DNA of 64,000 nt from Hymenobacter montanus (lineage in GTDB: Bacteria; Bacteroidota; Bacteroidia; Cytophagales; Hymenobacteraceae): positions 23,242 to 87,241 of the forward strand of contig NZ_JACXAD010000025.1 of assembly GCF_014699115.1 (NCBI RefSeq), in the 5' to 3' direction. Of the stretch, positions 9,419 to 18,381 are shown in pieces (the first letter of the stretch is position 1; every line of letters starts with the position of its first letter). Below the pieces are notes generated by a model. That model worked only from the letters and a program-made list of their open reading frames with translations, searched no databases and was not told where the DNA came from. The translations under genes were made by a program, and so were the position numbers.

Positions 9419-12400
9419 ATGTTTCTCCCTATTCTTCTTTTCGAATTAAAATACCGGCTCAAGCGGCCGGCCACCTGGATTTACTTTTTCCTGTTGCTGC
9501 TCATGGCTTTCCTGCTCGTGACGGCCGCCGGCGGCGGCTTCGGCACGGGAGTTCACATCAGTCTGGGCGGCGACGGGCAGGCGGTGAAAATCAATAGTCC
9601 CTTTTCAATCAGCCTGACTCTGGGAGTGCTGAGTGTGTTTGGGATTATCATCGCTTCCTCGCTCATGGGCAACCCGGTGTACCGCGATTTTGAATACCGC
9701 ACCCACGCCCTCTTTTACACCACGCCCATCAGCAAACCCGGGTATCTGGGCGGGCGCTTCCTGGGCTCCTACCTGGTGTCCGCGTTCGTCTTCAGCGGCA
9801 TTGCCATCGGAGCGGCTTTGGCCAGTGTGATGCCCTGGGTCGAGGCCGACCGGTTTCTAGCCGTGATCCCCGCCGGCAGCTACGTGTGGCCCTACCTGCT
9901 GCTGCTGCTGCCCAACCTGCTGTTTACGGGAGCTATCTTCTTTACGATGGCCACGCTCACGCGCAACATCCTGAGCACCTACATTGGGGCCGTGCTGCTG
10001 CTGGTGGCGTATCTGGTGTCCTCAGCCTTGCTGCAGGATCTTAAGAATGAGCACCTGGTGGCCGCCCTCGATGCCTTCGGCCTGGCAGCCGTCGACCTCA
10101 CGACCCGCTACTGGACGCCGGCCGAGAAAAACTCCCTGCTGCTGCCCTTGTCCAGCTACGTGCTGCTGAACCGGGCCGTGTGGCTGGCCCTGGGGCTCGG
10201 CCTGCTGGGGCTCTGCTACGCCCGGTTCCGGTTTTCGGCCTTCGCCTCCGAGAAACCCGCTAAAAAGTCCCGTAAAGCGCGGGCCGCGGCTACCGACGAG
10301 GCAGGTTCTTTGGCGGGCTCAGGGGCCGGGCTGGCCGCGGGGTTGCCCGGCGGCCTACGCTTGCCGCGCGTGGCGCAGGTGTTTTCCGGGGGCATGAGCC
10401 TGCGCCAGTGGTGGAGCCTGACCAAGCTGGAGTTTCGGGGCATCGTCCGCAGCCGCTACTTCGCGGCTATTGCCGGGGCCGGCGTCATTTTCCTGTTGAC
10501 CTCGTCCTGGCAGGCGGGCAAAACCTTCGACACGCCCACCTTCCCCGTCACCAACGAGCTGCTGCGCATCGCCCTGGGCTCGTTTTTCTTCTTCTTCCTC
10601 GCCATCATCATTTTCTACAGCGGCGAGCTGGTGTGGCGCGAGCGGCAAGCCGGCGTGGCCCAGATTGCCGACGCCGTGCCCGTGCCGAGCTGGGTGCCCT
10701 TTCTGAGCAAGCTGGCCGCGCTGGGCCTGGTGCAAGTAGTGCTGCTGGCCGTGGTAATGGCCTGTGGGCTGCTGGTGCAGACGCTTAAAGGCTACTTCAA
10801 CTACGAAATTGGCCTTTACCTGCGGTCCCTGTTCCTGTACCAACTGCCGTTTCTGCTCTTGTGGTGCGTGCTGGCCATGGTTACGCAGGTGGTAGTGAAC
10901 AACAAGTACCTGGGCTTCTTCGTGGTAATCGCGTACTACGTGGCTAACTTCTTCCGCGGCCAGATGGGCCTCACGCACCGCCTGCTCGATTACGGCGGCA
11001 GCGCCAGCCCCGGCCGGTATTCGGCCATGAACGGGTACGGCCATTTTCTGCCTGCGTTTTGGTGGACCAAGCTGCTCTGGGCGGGGGTGGCCTTGCTGAT
11101 GGTGCTGGCCGCGAACCTGCTGTGGGTGCGGGGCACCGACGCCACCGGCCGCCTGCGGGAGGCACGCCGCCGCTGGACCCCCGGCAGTACCGCCACCCTC
11201 GCCCTGGGCCTGCTGGTGAGCCTGAGCGCCGGCGCTTTCATCTTCTACAACACCAACGTGCTGAACCAGTACCGTACTCCCAAGCAGCAGGAGCAGCTAC
11301 AGGTCACCTACGAAAAGCAGTACCGGCGCCTTAAAGACGTGGCCCAGCCGCGCATTACGGCCGTGGATATGAACACCGACATCTACCCCAGCACCCGCGC
11401 GGTGCGGTTCCGGGGGCAGTTTACGCTCGTCAACAAGCACCAGCGGGCCCTGGATACGGTTATCGTGAGTGTGCCTATGGAACAGCATCCCCGGCTGCGG
11501 GCCTTGGCCTTGGGCAAGCCCGGCCAGGCCACCCTGGCCCTGAACGACTCTACGCTTGGCCTGCGCCTGTATCGCCTGGCCCGGCCCCTGGCCCCCGGCG
11601 ACTCGCTACCGCTCACCCTTGACCTGTTTTATCAGGAGCGCGGCTTCCCTAATTCAGGTTCCAATACCGACATCGTGTACAACGGTACCTTTATCAGCAG
11701 TGACTACCTGCCCCGCCTGGGCTACCAGGAGGGCGAGGAGCTAAGCGACGACCAGGACCGCAAGAACTACGGCCTCAAGCCCAAGCCGCGCATGGCCCCC
11801 GTGAACGACCTGAAAGGCCGCCAGAACACCTACATCAGGAACGACTCGGACTGGATCCGGTTCCGCACTACCGTCAGCACCGAGGCCGACCAGACGGCGA
11901 TGGCCCCCGGCTACCTGAAAAAGGAATGGGTGCAGGATGGACGCCGCTACTTCACCTACGTGATGGACCGGCCCATGCTCAACTTCTACACCTACCTCTC
12001 GGCCCGCTACAAAACCTACACCGACAAGTGGGTGGATACGGCGGGAGGGCGCACCATTCCCATCACCATCTACTACCACCCGGGGCACGAGTACAACCTC
12101 AAGCGCATGGCCGAGGGGGCCAAGGCGTCGCTAGCCTACTGCTCGCGTAACTTTTCGCCCTACCAGCACCAGCAGCTGCGCATTCTGGAGTTTCCGCAGT
12201 ACCAGCAGTTTGCTCAGAGCTTCGCCAACACGGTGCCGTTCTCCGAAGCTATTGGCTTCGTGGCCGACGTGAACGACAAGGACCCCGAAGATCTGAACTA
12301 CCCGTACTACATAACGGCCCACGAAGTAGCCCATCAGTGGTGGGCCCACCAGGTTATTGGGGGCAACGTGCAGGGCAGCACGCTTATGGTCGAAAGCCTG

Positions 12401-13099
12401 GCCGAATACTCGGCCCTCATGGTGCTCAGCCACCACAACGGCCCCAGCACTATGCAGCGCTTCCTCAAAGTCGACCAGAACCGCTACCTAATGGGGCGGG
12501 CCTTCGAGAAGAAAAAAGAAGTGCCGCTGGCGCTGGTTGAGAACCAGCAGTACCTCCACTACGGCAAAGGCTCGGTGGTGATGTACGCCTTGCAGGACTA
12601 CCTGGGCGAGGCTCGTCTGAACGGTGCCCTCAAGCAGTACGTTGCGGCTGTGGCCTTCCAGCCGCCGCCCTTCACAAACTCTACGGAGTTTATCGGCTAC
12701 CTGCGCCGGGCCGCGCCCGACTCGCTCCAGCCCCTTGTGACTGACTTCTTCGAGCGCATCACGCTGTACGATAACCGCGTGACGGCCGCCACCAGCAAGA
12801 AGCTGCCCGATGGCCGCTATCAGGTCGATTTTACGGTGAAGAGTGCCAAGTTCTACGCCGACAGCCTCGGTAACGAACACCCCGCCGACCAAACCCGCGA
12901 CGCCCTGCCCGTAGCCATCTTCCCGGAGCTGGGTCCCGATAAAAAGCCGGTGCCCCCGCTGCTGCTCAGCAAGCGCCACCTACGGGTCGGCGACAACCAG
13001 CTCCGCTTCGTGGTGGATAAAAAGCCTGCCACGGTGGCCGTCGACCCTTACAACTTCCTCATCGACCGCCAACTCGACGACAATACCAAAAAGCTGTAG
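9419..13099 (+). CDS. ABC permease fused to M1 family aminopeptidase
   Basis: 1226 residues. The N-terminal half has two blocks of hydrophobic helices (roughly 15-275 and 340-610) separated by a charged linker, as in ABC-2-type permeases. The C-terminal half is an M1 metallopeptidase: HEVAHQWW with His968, Glu969 and His972 as zinc/catalytic residues and Glu992 in ESLAEYSALM as third ligand. This fusion is a known architecture in Bacteroidota. With the ATPase at 8405 it forms one complex; the peptidase part probably faces the periplasm. Substrate unknown. A strong terminator follows at 13114. Confidence 0.93.
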   Translation: MFLPILLFELKYRLKRPATWIYFFLLLLMAFLLVTAAGGGFGTGVHISLGGDGQAVKINSPFSISLTLGVLSVFGIIIASSLMGNPVYRDFEYRTHALFYTTPISKPGYLGGRFLGSYLVSAFVFSGIAIGAALASVMPWVEADRFLAVIPAGSYVWPYLLLLLPNLLFTGAIFFTMATLTRNILSTYIGAVLLLVAYLVSSALLQDLKNEHLVAALDAFGLAAVDLTTRYWTPAEKNSLLLPLSSYVLLNRAVWLALGLGLLGLCYARFRFSAFASEKPAKKSRKARAAATDEAGSLAGSGAGLAAGLPGGLRLPRVAQVFSGGMSLRQWWSLTKLEFRGIVRSRYFAAIAGAGVIFLLTSSWQAGKTFDTPTFPVTNELLRIALGSFFFFFLAIIIFYSGELVWRERQAGVAQIADAVPVPSWVPFLSKLAALGLVQVVLLAVVMACGLLVQTLKGYFNYEIGLYLRSLFLYQLPFLLLWCVLAMVTQVVVNNKYLGFFVVIAYYVANFFRGQMGLTHRLLDYGGSASPGRYSAMNGYGHFLPAFWWTKLLWAGVALLMVLAANLLWVRGTDATGRLREARRRWTPGSTATLALGLLVSLSAGAFIFYNTNVLNQYRTPKQQEQLQVTYEKQYRRLKDVAQPRITAVDMNTDIYPSTRAVRFRGQFTLVNKHQRALDTVIVSVPMEQHPRLRALALGKPGQATLALNDSTLGLRLYRLARPLAPGDSLPLTLDLFYQERGFPNSGSNTDIVYNGTFISSDYLPRLGYQEGEELSDDQDRKNYGLKPKPRMAPVNDLKGRQNTYIRNDSDWIRFRTTVSTEADQTAMAPGYLKKEWVQDGRRYFTYVMDRPMLNFYTYLSARYKTYTDKWVDTAGGRTIPITIYYHPGHEYNLKRMAEGAKASLAYCSRNFSPYQHQQLRILEFPQYQQFAQSFANTVPFSEAIGFVADVNDKDPEDLNYPYYITAHEVAHQWWAHQVIGGNVQGSTLMVESLAEYSALMVLSHHNGPSTMQRFLKVDQNRYLMGRAFEKKKEVPLALVENQQYLHYGKGSVVMYALQDYLGEARLNGALKQYVAAVAFQPPPFTNSTEFIGYLRRAAPDSLQPLVTDFFERITLYDNRVTAATSKKLPDGRYQVDFTVKSAKFYADSLGNEHPADQTRDALPVAIFPELGPDKKPVPPLLLSKRHLRVGDNQLRFVVDKKPATVAVDPYNFLIDRQLDDNTKKL

Positions 13100-13113
13100 C
13101 CTAACGCGGTTTC

Positions 13114-13169
13114 CAGCACAAGCAAAATCCCCGGTCAGTCTAATCTGGCCGGGGATTTTGCTTGTGCTG
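13114..13169 (+). terminator. Long perfect hairpin terminator
   Basis: Arms 13114-13134 and 13149-13169 are exact 21-base complements (CAGCACAAGCAAAATCCCCGG), and pairing continues inward with a G-T wobble. It lies 14 bases after the permease stop. Symmetric A/T runs inside the stem suggest it can also stop transcription from the reverse strand. Confidence 0.8.
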
Positions 13170-13538
13170 AAAGCTCAGCATTGTATTTATGCTGGTATTG
13201 GGATACGAGTCCGAGAGCGGTTGCCAGGCCGTGTGAGGAGGGCTTCTGCTGCTAGGTGCACGGACTGGAAGTGGCTGATAATTGCTAGATGAATAGGTAA
13301 TAACATATTGAAAATATGCTGGTAGCCTGCTGGGGTTTCGCTTCGATGGCGAAATAGGCAGTGCCAGCCAGGTTCTTCACTATGGGCACCATGAGCGACG
13401 GAGTGTGGTCCTAGCTGCCCCACCAACAAGGAAATTGCGTGGGTCGATGGCAACGGCGACGGGCAGATGCAGAGCAACGAGTACGACGCGAAAGTTGCCG
13501 ACAATAACTATGGCCGCGGCTGGTGGGGCCTTAGCCAG
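13170..13538. other. Intergenic region, nothing recognised
   Basis: Lies between the forward transporter terminator and the 3' end of the reverse-strand SdpI-like gene. I see no gene, repeat or RNA here. Confidence 0.4.
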
Positions 13539-14204
13539 CTACAGGGCCTTGCGCAAGCGCTCTTCCTGTTGGAACACCACGTAAGAATACGCGTAGCAAA
13601 ACACCACCGTGCCCAGCATCAGGCCCAACTGCATCGCTGGCAGCCAGGCCCGCGGCAGCAGCAGGGCCAGCGCTGCTGTGAGCAGGCCCGTAGCGCAGAA
13701 AGTAATGCCGCCTATTCGATTGGTGCGTGTCCATACCGCGGGGCTCTCCAATGTCCAGGGTGTGCGAATGCCCACGAAGTAGTTGGGTTGCACAGTGGTG
13801 ATGTAGTTTCCCACTAAGGCTAGAAACAGGCCCAGCAGCACCGCGATGCCCCGGCCTGGAGCCATGCCCGGCTGAAGCGCTGTATGGAGTGCATAGCAAG
13901 CCACCCCGCCTAGCAAGGCCACTACGGCCAAGCGCAGCTTCTGAAAGTTGACGCTGTTACCGTCGAGCCGCTGCTTGGGATCGAAGCGGGGCAGGATGGT
14001 GAACAGTAAAGCCACGCCCAATGGCAGGCCCAGGGTGAGCAGCCAGATGTGGTCGCGGTTGGTGTACCCGTTGGCCTGGCCATTCAAGCCAAAGTGGGTA
14101 GGAATTTGCGGAGGCAAACGGCTCCACACCGAAAGCAAATACCCCGACGGCACCACTAGCGCTGCTACAGTGAGAAGTTGCCAGGGCAGCAGGTTCTTTT
14201 TCAT
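13539..14204 (-). CDS. SdpI-like membrane protein (DUF1648/SdpI family)
   Basis: 221 residues from ATG 14204 (MKKNLLPWQ); an upstream in-frame ATG would overlap the preceding gene. It has about six hydrophobic helices. The DUF1648 signature LPPQIPTHFGLNGQANGYTNR lies after the first helix, and the SdpI signature YFVGIRTPWTLESPAVWTRTNR lies near the C terminus. In Bacillus, SdpI gives immunity to the SDP toxin and sequesters the repressor SdpR; here the ArsR-type gene directly upstream (31-base gap) reproduces the sdpR-sdpI order. Whether it protects against a related toxin is inference; no sdpABC genes are in the window. Confidence 0.85.
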   Translation of the reverse strand: MKKNLLPWQLLTVAALVVPSGYLLSVWSRLPPQIPTHFGLNGQANGYTNRDHIWLLTLGLPLGVALLFTILPRFDPKQRLDGNSVNFQKLRLAVVALLGGVACYALHTALQPGMAPGRGIAVLLGLFLALVGNYITTVQPNYFVGIRTPWTLESPAVWTRTNRIGGITFCATGLLTAALALLLPRAWLPAMQLGLMLGTVVFCYAYSYVVFQQEERLRKAL

Positions 14205-14235
14205 GGTAAGGAAGTTGGGCTGAACCGAAAAAGAG

Positions 14236-14490
14236 TTAGAATTTGAATTGATAAAGCCATCCCAGCAACTCATCAAACACGGTCATGTTGAGGGTGTAAA
14301 CCACGAACTGACCCTGTTTCTGGCTGGTAACCAAGTCGGCTTGGCGCAGCAAGTCGAGGTGGTGGCTAATGGTGGGAGCCGAGAACTGAAACTGCTCGGC
14401 AATGGCCCCGGCCGTGGCGGGCCCGGCCCGCAACCGCTCCAGAATGGCGCGCCGGGTGGGGTCGTTCAGGGCTTTGAAAATGGCATTCAT
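14236..14490 (-). CDS. ArsR-family regulator, SdpR-like
   Basis: 84-residue winged-helix repressor: FKALNDPTRRAILERLRAGP, recognition helix in FSAPTISHHLDLLRQADLV, then wing SQKQGQFVVYTLN. There are no metal-binding cysteines, as in the SdpR branch of ArsR proteins. It forms an operon with the SdpI-like gene and is expected to repress it and itself through the palindrome at 14506. A decayed paralogue lies at 15842. Confidence 0.9.
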   Translation of the reverse strand: MNAIFKALNDPTRRAILERLRAGPATAGAIAEQFQFSAPTISHHLDLLRQADLVTSQKQGQFVVYTLNMTVFDELLGWLYQFKF

Positions 14491-14505
14491 GACAAGGCTT
14501 CAATG

Positions 14506-14523
14506 TTTAGGAAAATATCTAAA
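14506..14523 (-). promoter_or_regulatory. Probable SdpR operator (TTTAG-N8-CTAAA)
   Basis: TTTAG and CTAAA separated by eight bases lie 15 bases upstream of the sdpR-like start. The same spaced half-sites occur upstream of the decayed sdpR copy at 15858, which supports a shared operator recognised by these ArsR proteins. Confidence 0.55.
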
Positions 14524-14638
14524 TTTAGAGTGAAGCTCTACTAAAAATGCGCTCCTGCAGAGGGGGACCGCCCTAGATGCCCTTGATGGAATGACCGAAT
14601 TAGTTACTATTCGCAGCCTTAATATTAGCTAACATCTG

Positions 14639-15553
14639 TTATATTCTTGAATACGATTTGATGAAAGATCCGTCAAAAACATAAATGCTGGTTGTTAAAA
14701 GCAAGCCCGCAATAACACCTGCCCATCCAGCAATAGAGCTAAACAATTCATTCGCATGGACTACATACAGGGTAAGAATACTACCACTTGCGTTGATCAT
14801 GCCATGCAGCATACACGGCCCTACAATAGATTTCATTTTCAGCCTCACGTAAGCAAATACCGGACTGATGGCAACCGTAAATATGCACATCATCAAGATG
14901 CCAGTATACGAATGGTGCGGATAATTATGCCCCGCTATAATAATAGGTAGGTGCCACACTCCCCAGGTAATGCCGATGAGCAGATTCGATCTCACAAACC
15001 CTAAGGTTTGTGTCTCTTTTAGCATCAGGCCGCGCCAGCCAAGCTCCTCCCCAAGCATAATAGGCAGGTTTACCGATACTCCAGCAGCCATAGCCTGTAG
15101 CAGGAAGATAAATAACAAAGTGAGCGATGATGCATCAGGGATTTTGATAGCTCTAGTGTCAAGCCTGTTACCCAGCAGATTTCTGAGATTACTCTCAACA
15201 CTTTCATGCGAGAAGTTTAACTGCCCAAACTCGGGGATTATGTCTGAGTTACCTAATAGCCCGACCACGCTAAAAGCCAGAGCAAGGAATGCCAAGAATA
15301 TTATCGGGGTGATTAGTGCCCATCTGATGCTTTGCTTGGTGAAACCCCACCCATATTCTTTGAAACTACCCTTATAAATAAGTTTCTGAACAATAAACGC
15401 CGCCAAGCTTGGCCCAGGCATGTAGAGCCCCGCCACGATAATTGTTCCGGCGGTACTGGCATACTCAACGCGCAGCAGTTTCGAAATGATGAACACAGTC
15501 CAACTGATGCTAAAGGAAAAGGCCAGATAAAGAAGTATTTTTTTCCAATTCAT
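14639..15553 (-). CDS. CPBP family intramembrane metalloprotease
   Basis: 304 residues with about eight hydrophobic segments. The CPBP (Abi/CAAX protease-like) motifs are intact: EELGWRG with Glu169, Glu170 and Arg174, WHLP with His201, and HGMINASG with His250. Family members cleave membrane proteins or prenylated peptides, and several protect against bacteriocins. It sits directly downstream of the decayed sdpR copy, in the same relation that sdpI has to the intact sdpR, so a role in toxin immunity is a reasonable inference. It is less GC-rich than its neighbours. Confidence 0.88.
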   Translation of the reverse strand: MNWKKILLYLAFSFSISWTVFIISKLLRVEYASTAGTIIVAGLYMPGPSLAAFIVQKLIYKGSFKEYGWGFTKQSIRWALITPIIFLAFLALAFSVVGLLGNSDIIPEFGQLNFSHESVESNLRNLLGNRLDTRAIKIPDASSLTLLFIFLLQAMAAGVSVNLPIMLGEELGWRGLMLKETQTLGFVRSNLLIGITWGVWHLPIIIAGHNYPHHSYTGILMMCIFTVAISPVFAYVRLKMKSIVGPCMLHGMINASGSILTLYVVHANELFSSIAGWAGVIAGLLLTTSIYVFDGSFIKSYSRI

Positions 15554-15664
15554 CGCAGTAAGGGATTAGGATAGGGAAGCAGTTCGACAGATACTAGTCG
15601 TGAGCTCCTGTCGGTATTGGCTGTAGCTATAGTCGCCAGTTCAGCAATTGGTCCATTACAGCCT

Positions 15665-15842
15665 ATGTTCAGGGTGTAGGTCACGAACTAGTCTTAAGTC
15701 TTTAGCTGGTGATTAAGTCGGCTGGTGGGGGCGGAGAACGGGAACTGCTCGGCAATGGCCCAAGCCGTAGCGGGTCCGCCCGCAACCCCTCCAGAATGGT
15801 GCGCTGGGTGAGGTCATTCAAGGTTTTGAAGAGGGCGCTCAT
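15665..15842 (-). pseudogene. Decayed second sdpR-like ArsR gene
   Basis: From ATG 15842 the product begins MSALFKTLNDLTQRTILEGLRADP, clearly matching the intact regulator at 14490. A frameshift then throws the frame off, although AIAEQF and FSAPTS remain readable in another frame. The recognition helix region is deleted, and only a VTYTLN trace of the wing is left near 15670. It cannot bind DNA. The operator in front of it survives (15856). Confidence 0.85.
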
Positions 15843-15855
15843 GATGCTATTTCTG

Positions 15856-15877
15856 TATTTAGACAAATGTCTAAATA
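15856..15877 (-). promoter_or_regulatory. Perfect palindrome upstream of the decayed sdpR copy
   Basis: Ten-base arms TATTTAGACA and TGTCTAAATA around AA. It contains TTTAG-N8-CTAAA at 15858-15875, the same layout as the site in front of the intact gene. With its own regulator dead, the intact SdpR-like protein could still bind here and control the CPBP gene. Confidence 0.6.
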
Positions 15878-16556
15878 AAATCCGAATAAAAAGTGAGGCT
15901 TCGATGGAAACCACATTTAAATAGCTGCTAGTGTTCTCCCCTGGGCTCAGGCAAGCCAGCAAGGGCTACGCCGACTGTTGGGCTGTCGAACGTAACTCCG
16001 GTTTGGCATATCCGACTCAGCCGGCAAGGCTGCTGCGTTTGCGGGCATAATTCACAATAAGAGAACATTGACACTTGAATAAATCGGTTTATTTTTAGAA
16101 TTATTCCTAATTATTGAATTGCTAGAGCTGATTTTTAGAGAATCCTTTACTTTTGATAAACTGCTGATAGCCAGTACTTTTTTGGTGATCAGCGCCCCAC
16201 CGTGGCCGCTGTGCTGGTTAAGGTTGCGCCAAGCCGCAACCAACCAGCGGGAGAGCGAAGGCGCTCACCGGCATTAGCTCAATTTGGACAAACTCATTGG
16301 CTTTTTGTACCTAAGGGTAAGCAAGGCGCCTTGAGGGCAATGAACCGCCTTGCTGGGTAGAAGCAGGTAAGCCTAAACCAACGAGTACGTTGAATGCAGT
16401 GGGGCATACCTTCGTCAGTTCGCCCGCCAGAATCGGCCCTAAACCGACGATTACCTGAGTGCGATCGGAATAATCGGAATAAAAGGGGAGGTCCTGAAAA
16501 AGAAGCTCCGCTCCGGTGCTTTACTGCCGTGGGTCGCACTGCTGTGAGCCGCGAAG
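15878..16556. other. Intergenic region, no gene recognised
   Basis: AT-rich around 16050-16160, otherwise of normal composition. Short open frames here lack coding character, and I see no RNA gene or clear repeat. Confidence 0.4.
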
Positions 16557-16937
16557 CTAGGCTGGTCGTTGGATTGGGGCCTCGGCCGCCGCTTCGCGTT
16601 GGCGCATCCGGCTCATGCTGCAGCGCTGCAGCATTTGTTGGCGGAATTTTTCGCGCTCTTCGGGGCTGAGGTGCTCCAGGCGGCGGGCCATACGCTGTTG
16701 CCAGGCCTTACGCCGCTGGGCCCATTTGCCGGGCTGCCCGCCCCGGAAGCCCCCAAACAGAAGCCGGGTGAGCAGCAACAAGCCAAACGTCTGCCCCAGG
16801 GTAATTGATGGCCCGTGGAACAGCTCGGGTACCAGCCAGTTCCACAGGTATTGCGTGATGAAAATGGCCGCCGTGATAAATAGCGCCGCGAAAAGAAAGA
16901 AGCGGAGGCCGCTCAGTAGCCAGAATTTACGGTCCAT
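16557..16937 (-). CDS. Small two-TM protein next to an ECF sigma factor
   Basis: 126 residues. Two hydrophobic helices (about 8-35 and 43-62) are followed by a Gly/Arg-rich turn and a charged helical tail containing HLSPEEREKFRQQM. I do not recognise a named family. It lies 110 bases downstream of the ECF sigma gene on the same strand, so it is probably co-transcribed; it might be a membrane partner or target of the sigma factor. It has no zinc-type anti-sigma motif. Confidence 0.65.
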   Translation of the reverse strand: MDRKFWLLSGLRFFLFAALFITAAIFITQYLWNWLVPELFHGPSITLGQTFGLLLLTRLLFGGFRGGQPGKWAQRRKAWQQRMARRLEHLSPEEREKFRQQMLQRCSMSRMRQREAAAEAPIQRPA

Positions 16938-17047
16938 GATTGGTAATGAAATAATGAGGTGAAGAGTGACGTGGTTTTGATGGCAGCGCGACCAAGCCGA
17001 TGAGCGAACGCTTCATCACCTTGATGCCCGCCACCTCGTCGCCTCGG

Positions 17048-17650
17048 TTAATCAGTAAACAATTCGGTGTACAGCTTTTGCAGGCGCTTGCGCAGGTGCA
17101 GCACGGCGTAATGCTTGCGCGAAATGAGGGTTTTCAGCGGCACGCCCGTTTCTTCTTCCATCTCGCGGAAAGATTTGTCTTCCAGCTCGTGCCACACAAA
17201 CACTTGGCGCTGCACGGCGGGCAGCTCGGCCAGAGCCTCGGTGAGCGCTTCCATGAGGGTTTCGCGTAGGAGGCGGTTTTCGGGTAGGTCGTCGTGGGCG
17301 GGCAGCAGGTCGGCCAGCAGCAGGCCTTCGCCGTCGTCGGAGGCCTCGGCTGCTCCAAAGGCCGCCTCCAGGCTCACGGGGCGTTTGCGGCGGTAGAGGT
17401 CGGTAATCCGGTTGCGGGCCACGCGGAAGAGCCAGGCGGCTGCTTGCTCCACCGGCTTCAGCAGCCGGTAGCTTTCCACGAGCTCGGCGAAGACGTCCTG
17501 GAGAATATCTTCGGCTTCGGCCTCGTCGGGAATGCGGCGGCGGATGAACTGCAGCAGCCGGGGCCGCTGCTGGCGCACGGCTTCGGCAATCTGGCGGTCT
17601 TGCTGCGTAGCCGTCATCGGAGCAAGAGAAGAAGGAAGTGAGAGCGCCAT
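17048..17650 (-). CDS. ECF RNA polymerase sigma factor
   Basis: About 200 residues from ATG 17650; ATGs at 17668 and 17617 are alternatives, the last giving the most compact protein. Region 2 is clear (RIPDEAEAEDILQDVFAELVESY, AAAWLFRVARNRITDLYRRKRP), and region 4 has LAELPAVQRQVFVWHELEDKSFREMEEETGVPLKTLISRKHYA with its helix-turn-helix. An acidic linker containing DDGEG separates them. Extracytoplasmic-function sigma factors redirect RNA polymerase in response to envelope cues. No anti-sigma gene is adjacent; the two-TM gene downstream is the only candidate partner. Divergent from nuoK. Confidence 0.92.
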   Translation of the reverse strand: MALSLPSSLAPMTATQQDRQIAEAVRQQRPRLLQFIRRRIPDEAEAEDILQDVFAELVESYRLLKPVEQAAAWLFRVARNRITDLYRRKRPVSLEAAFGAAEASDDGEGLLLADLLPAHDDLPENRLLRETLMEALTEALAELPAVQRQVFVWHELEDKSFREMEEETGVPLKTLISRKHYAVLHLRKRLQKLYTELFTD

Positions 17651-17844
17651 GGTTTTCATTCTGAACAAGCAGACGCCCGTTCCCCGAAATTACTTTAAGT
17701 TTTTGAGGAATGCGCCGTGGGCCGACGTACGGGCTGTATAGCGGGCATTGCCCCGACGCCGGAACCCGGCTCGGGCGGCGCGCCCAGGCGGCCGGCTAAG
17801 GTCGCGCGCCGCTAAATTCGGTCCGGCTTTTTCGTTTTTCAGGA

Positions 17845-17852
17845 TACCTTTG
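17845..17852 (+). promoter_or_regulatory. TAnnTTTG -7 box upstream of nuoK
   Basis: TACCTTTG matches the Bacteroidota -7 consensus, 42 bases before the nuoK ATG. A T-rich stretch near 17827-17838 is the nearest candidate for the -33 element. Confidence 0.5.
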
Positions 17853-17893
17853 CCGGCCGGCTGGCTGCCCCGCCCTTTTGCCGTTCCTTTCGC

Positions 17894-18238
17894 ATGGACC
17901 CAAGCATTTCTCAAACCGTTCCCGAAGTTATCCGCACCGTTCCGTTGCAGTACTACGTCTTTTTCGCCTCGGCTCTGTTTGCCATTGGCGTTACGGGCGT
18001 GCTGGTGCGCCGCAACGCCATCATTATTTTCATGTGCGTCGAGCTGATGCTCAACGCCGTGAACATTCTGCTAACGGCATTTTCAGCCTACCGCGCCGAC
18101 GCCAACGGCCAGATTTTCGTGTTCTTCATCATGGCCGTCGCCGCCGCCGAGGTCTCGGTAGGGCTGGGCATCATCGTCATGATTTACCGCAACTTCCAAA
18201 CGACCGACGTCAATCTGCTCAGCCGGTTGAAGTGGTAA
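17894..18238 (+). CDS. nuoK: NADH-quinone oxidoreductase subunit K
   Basis: 114 residues with three transmembrane helices. The family core is present: VRRNAIIIFMCVELMLNAVN, with the membrane glutamate essential for proton transfer in helix 2, and FFIMAVAAAEVSVGLGIIVM with the second conserved glutamate in helix 3. NuoK is a membrane-arm subunit of complex I. Only nuoL follows; nuoJ does not precede it and nuoM/nuoN are absent from the neighbourhood. Sequence around these residues separates it from MrpC-type antiporter subunits. Confidence 0.95.
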   Translation: MDPSISQTVPEVIRTVPLQYYVFFASALFAIGVTGVLVRRNAIIIFMCVELMLNAVNILLTAFSAYRADANGQIFVFFIMAVAAAEVSVGLGIIVMIYRNFQTTDVNLLSRLKW

Positions 18239-18240
18239 TT

Positions 18241-18370
18241 AGTTGGTTGTTGGTGCTTGGTGCCTAGTGCTTGGTGCTTGGTAAAAAGAATCCAATACCG
18301 CATTAAGCATTAACTACCAAGCATCAACAACTAGGCACCAAGCACCAAGCACCAACTACCAAGCACCAGG
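18241..18370. repeat. Heptamer-rich inverted repeat between nuoK and nuoL
   Basis: The left arm (18244-18282) is built from TTGGTGC-like units including a CCTAG core. The right arm (about 18314-18346) is its near-perfect reverse complement, and further GCACCAA units run to 18370. The roughly 30-base loop is AT-rich. It fills the whole gap inside the operon and would form a large hairpin in the nuoKL transcript. It looks like a mobile or expanding intergenic repeat rather than a simple terminator, as no T-run follows. Confidence 0.7.
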
Positions 18371-18381
18371 TACTACTCGCA

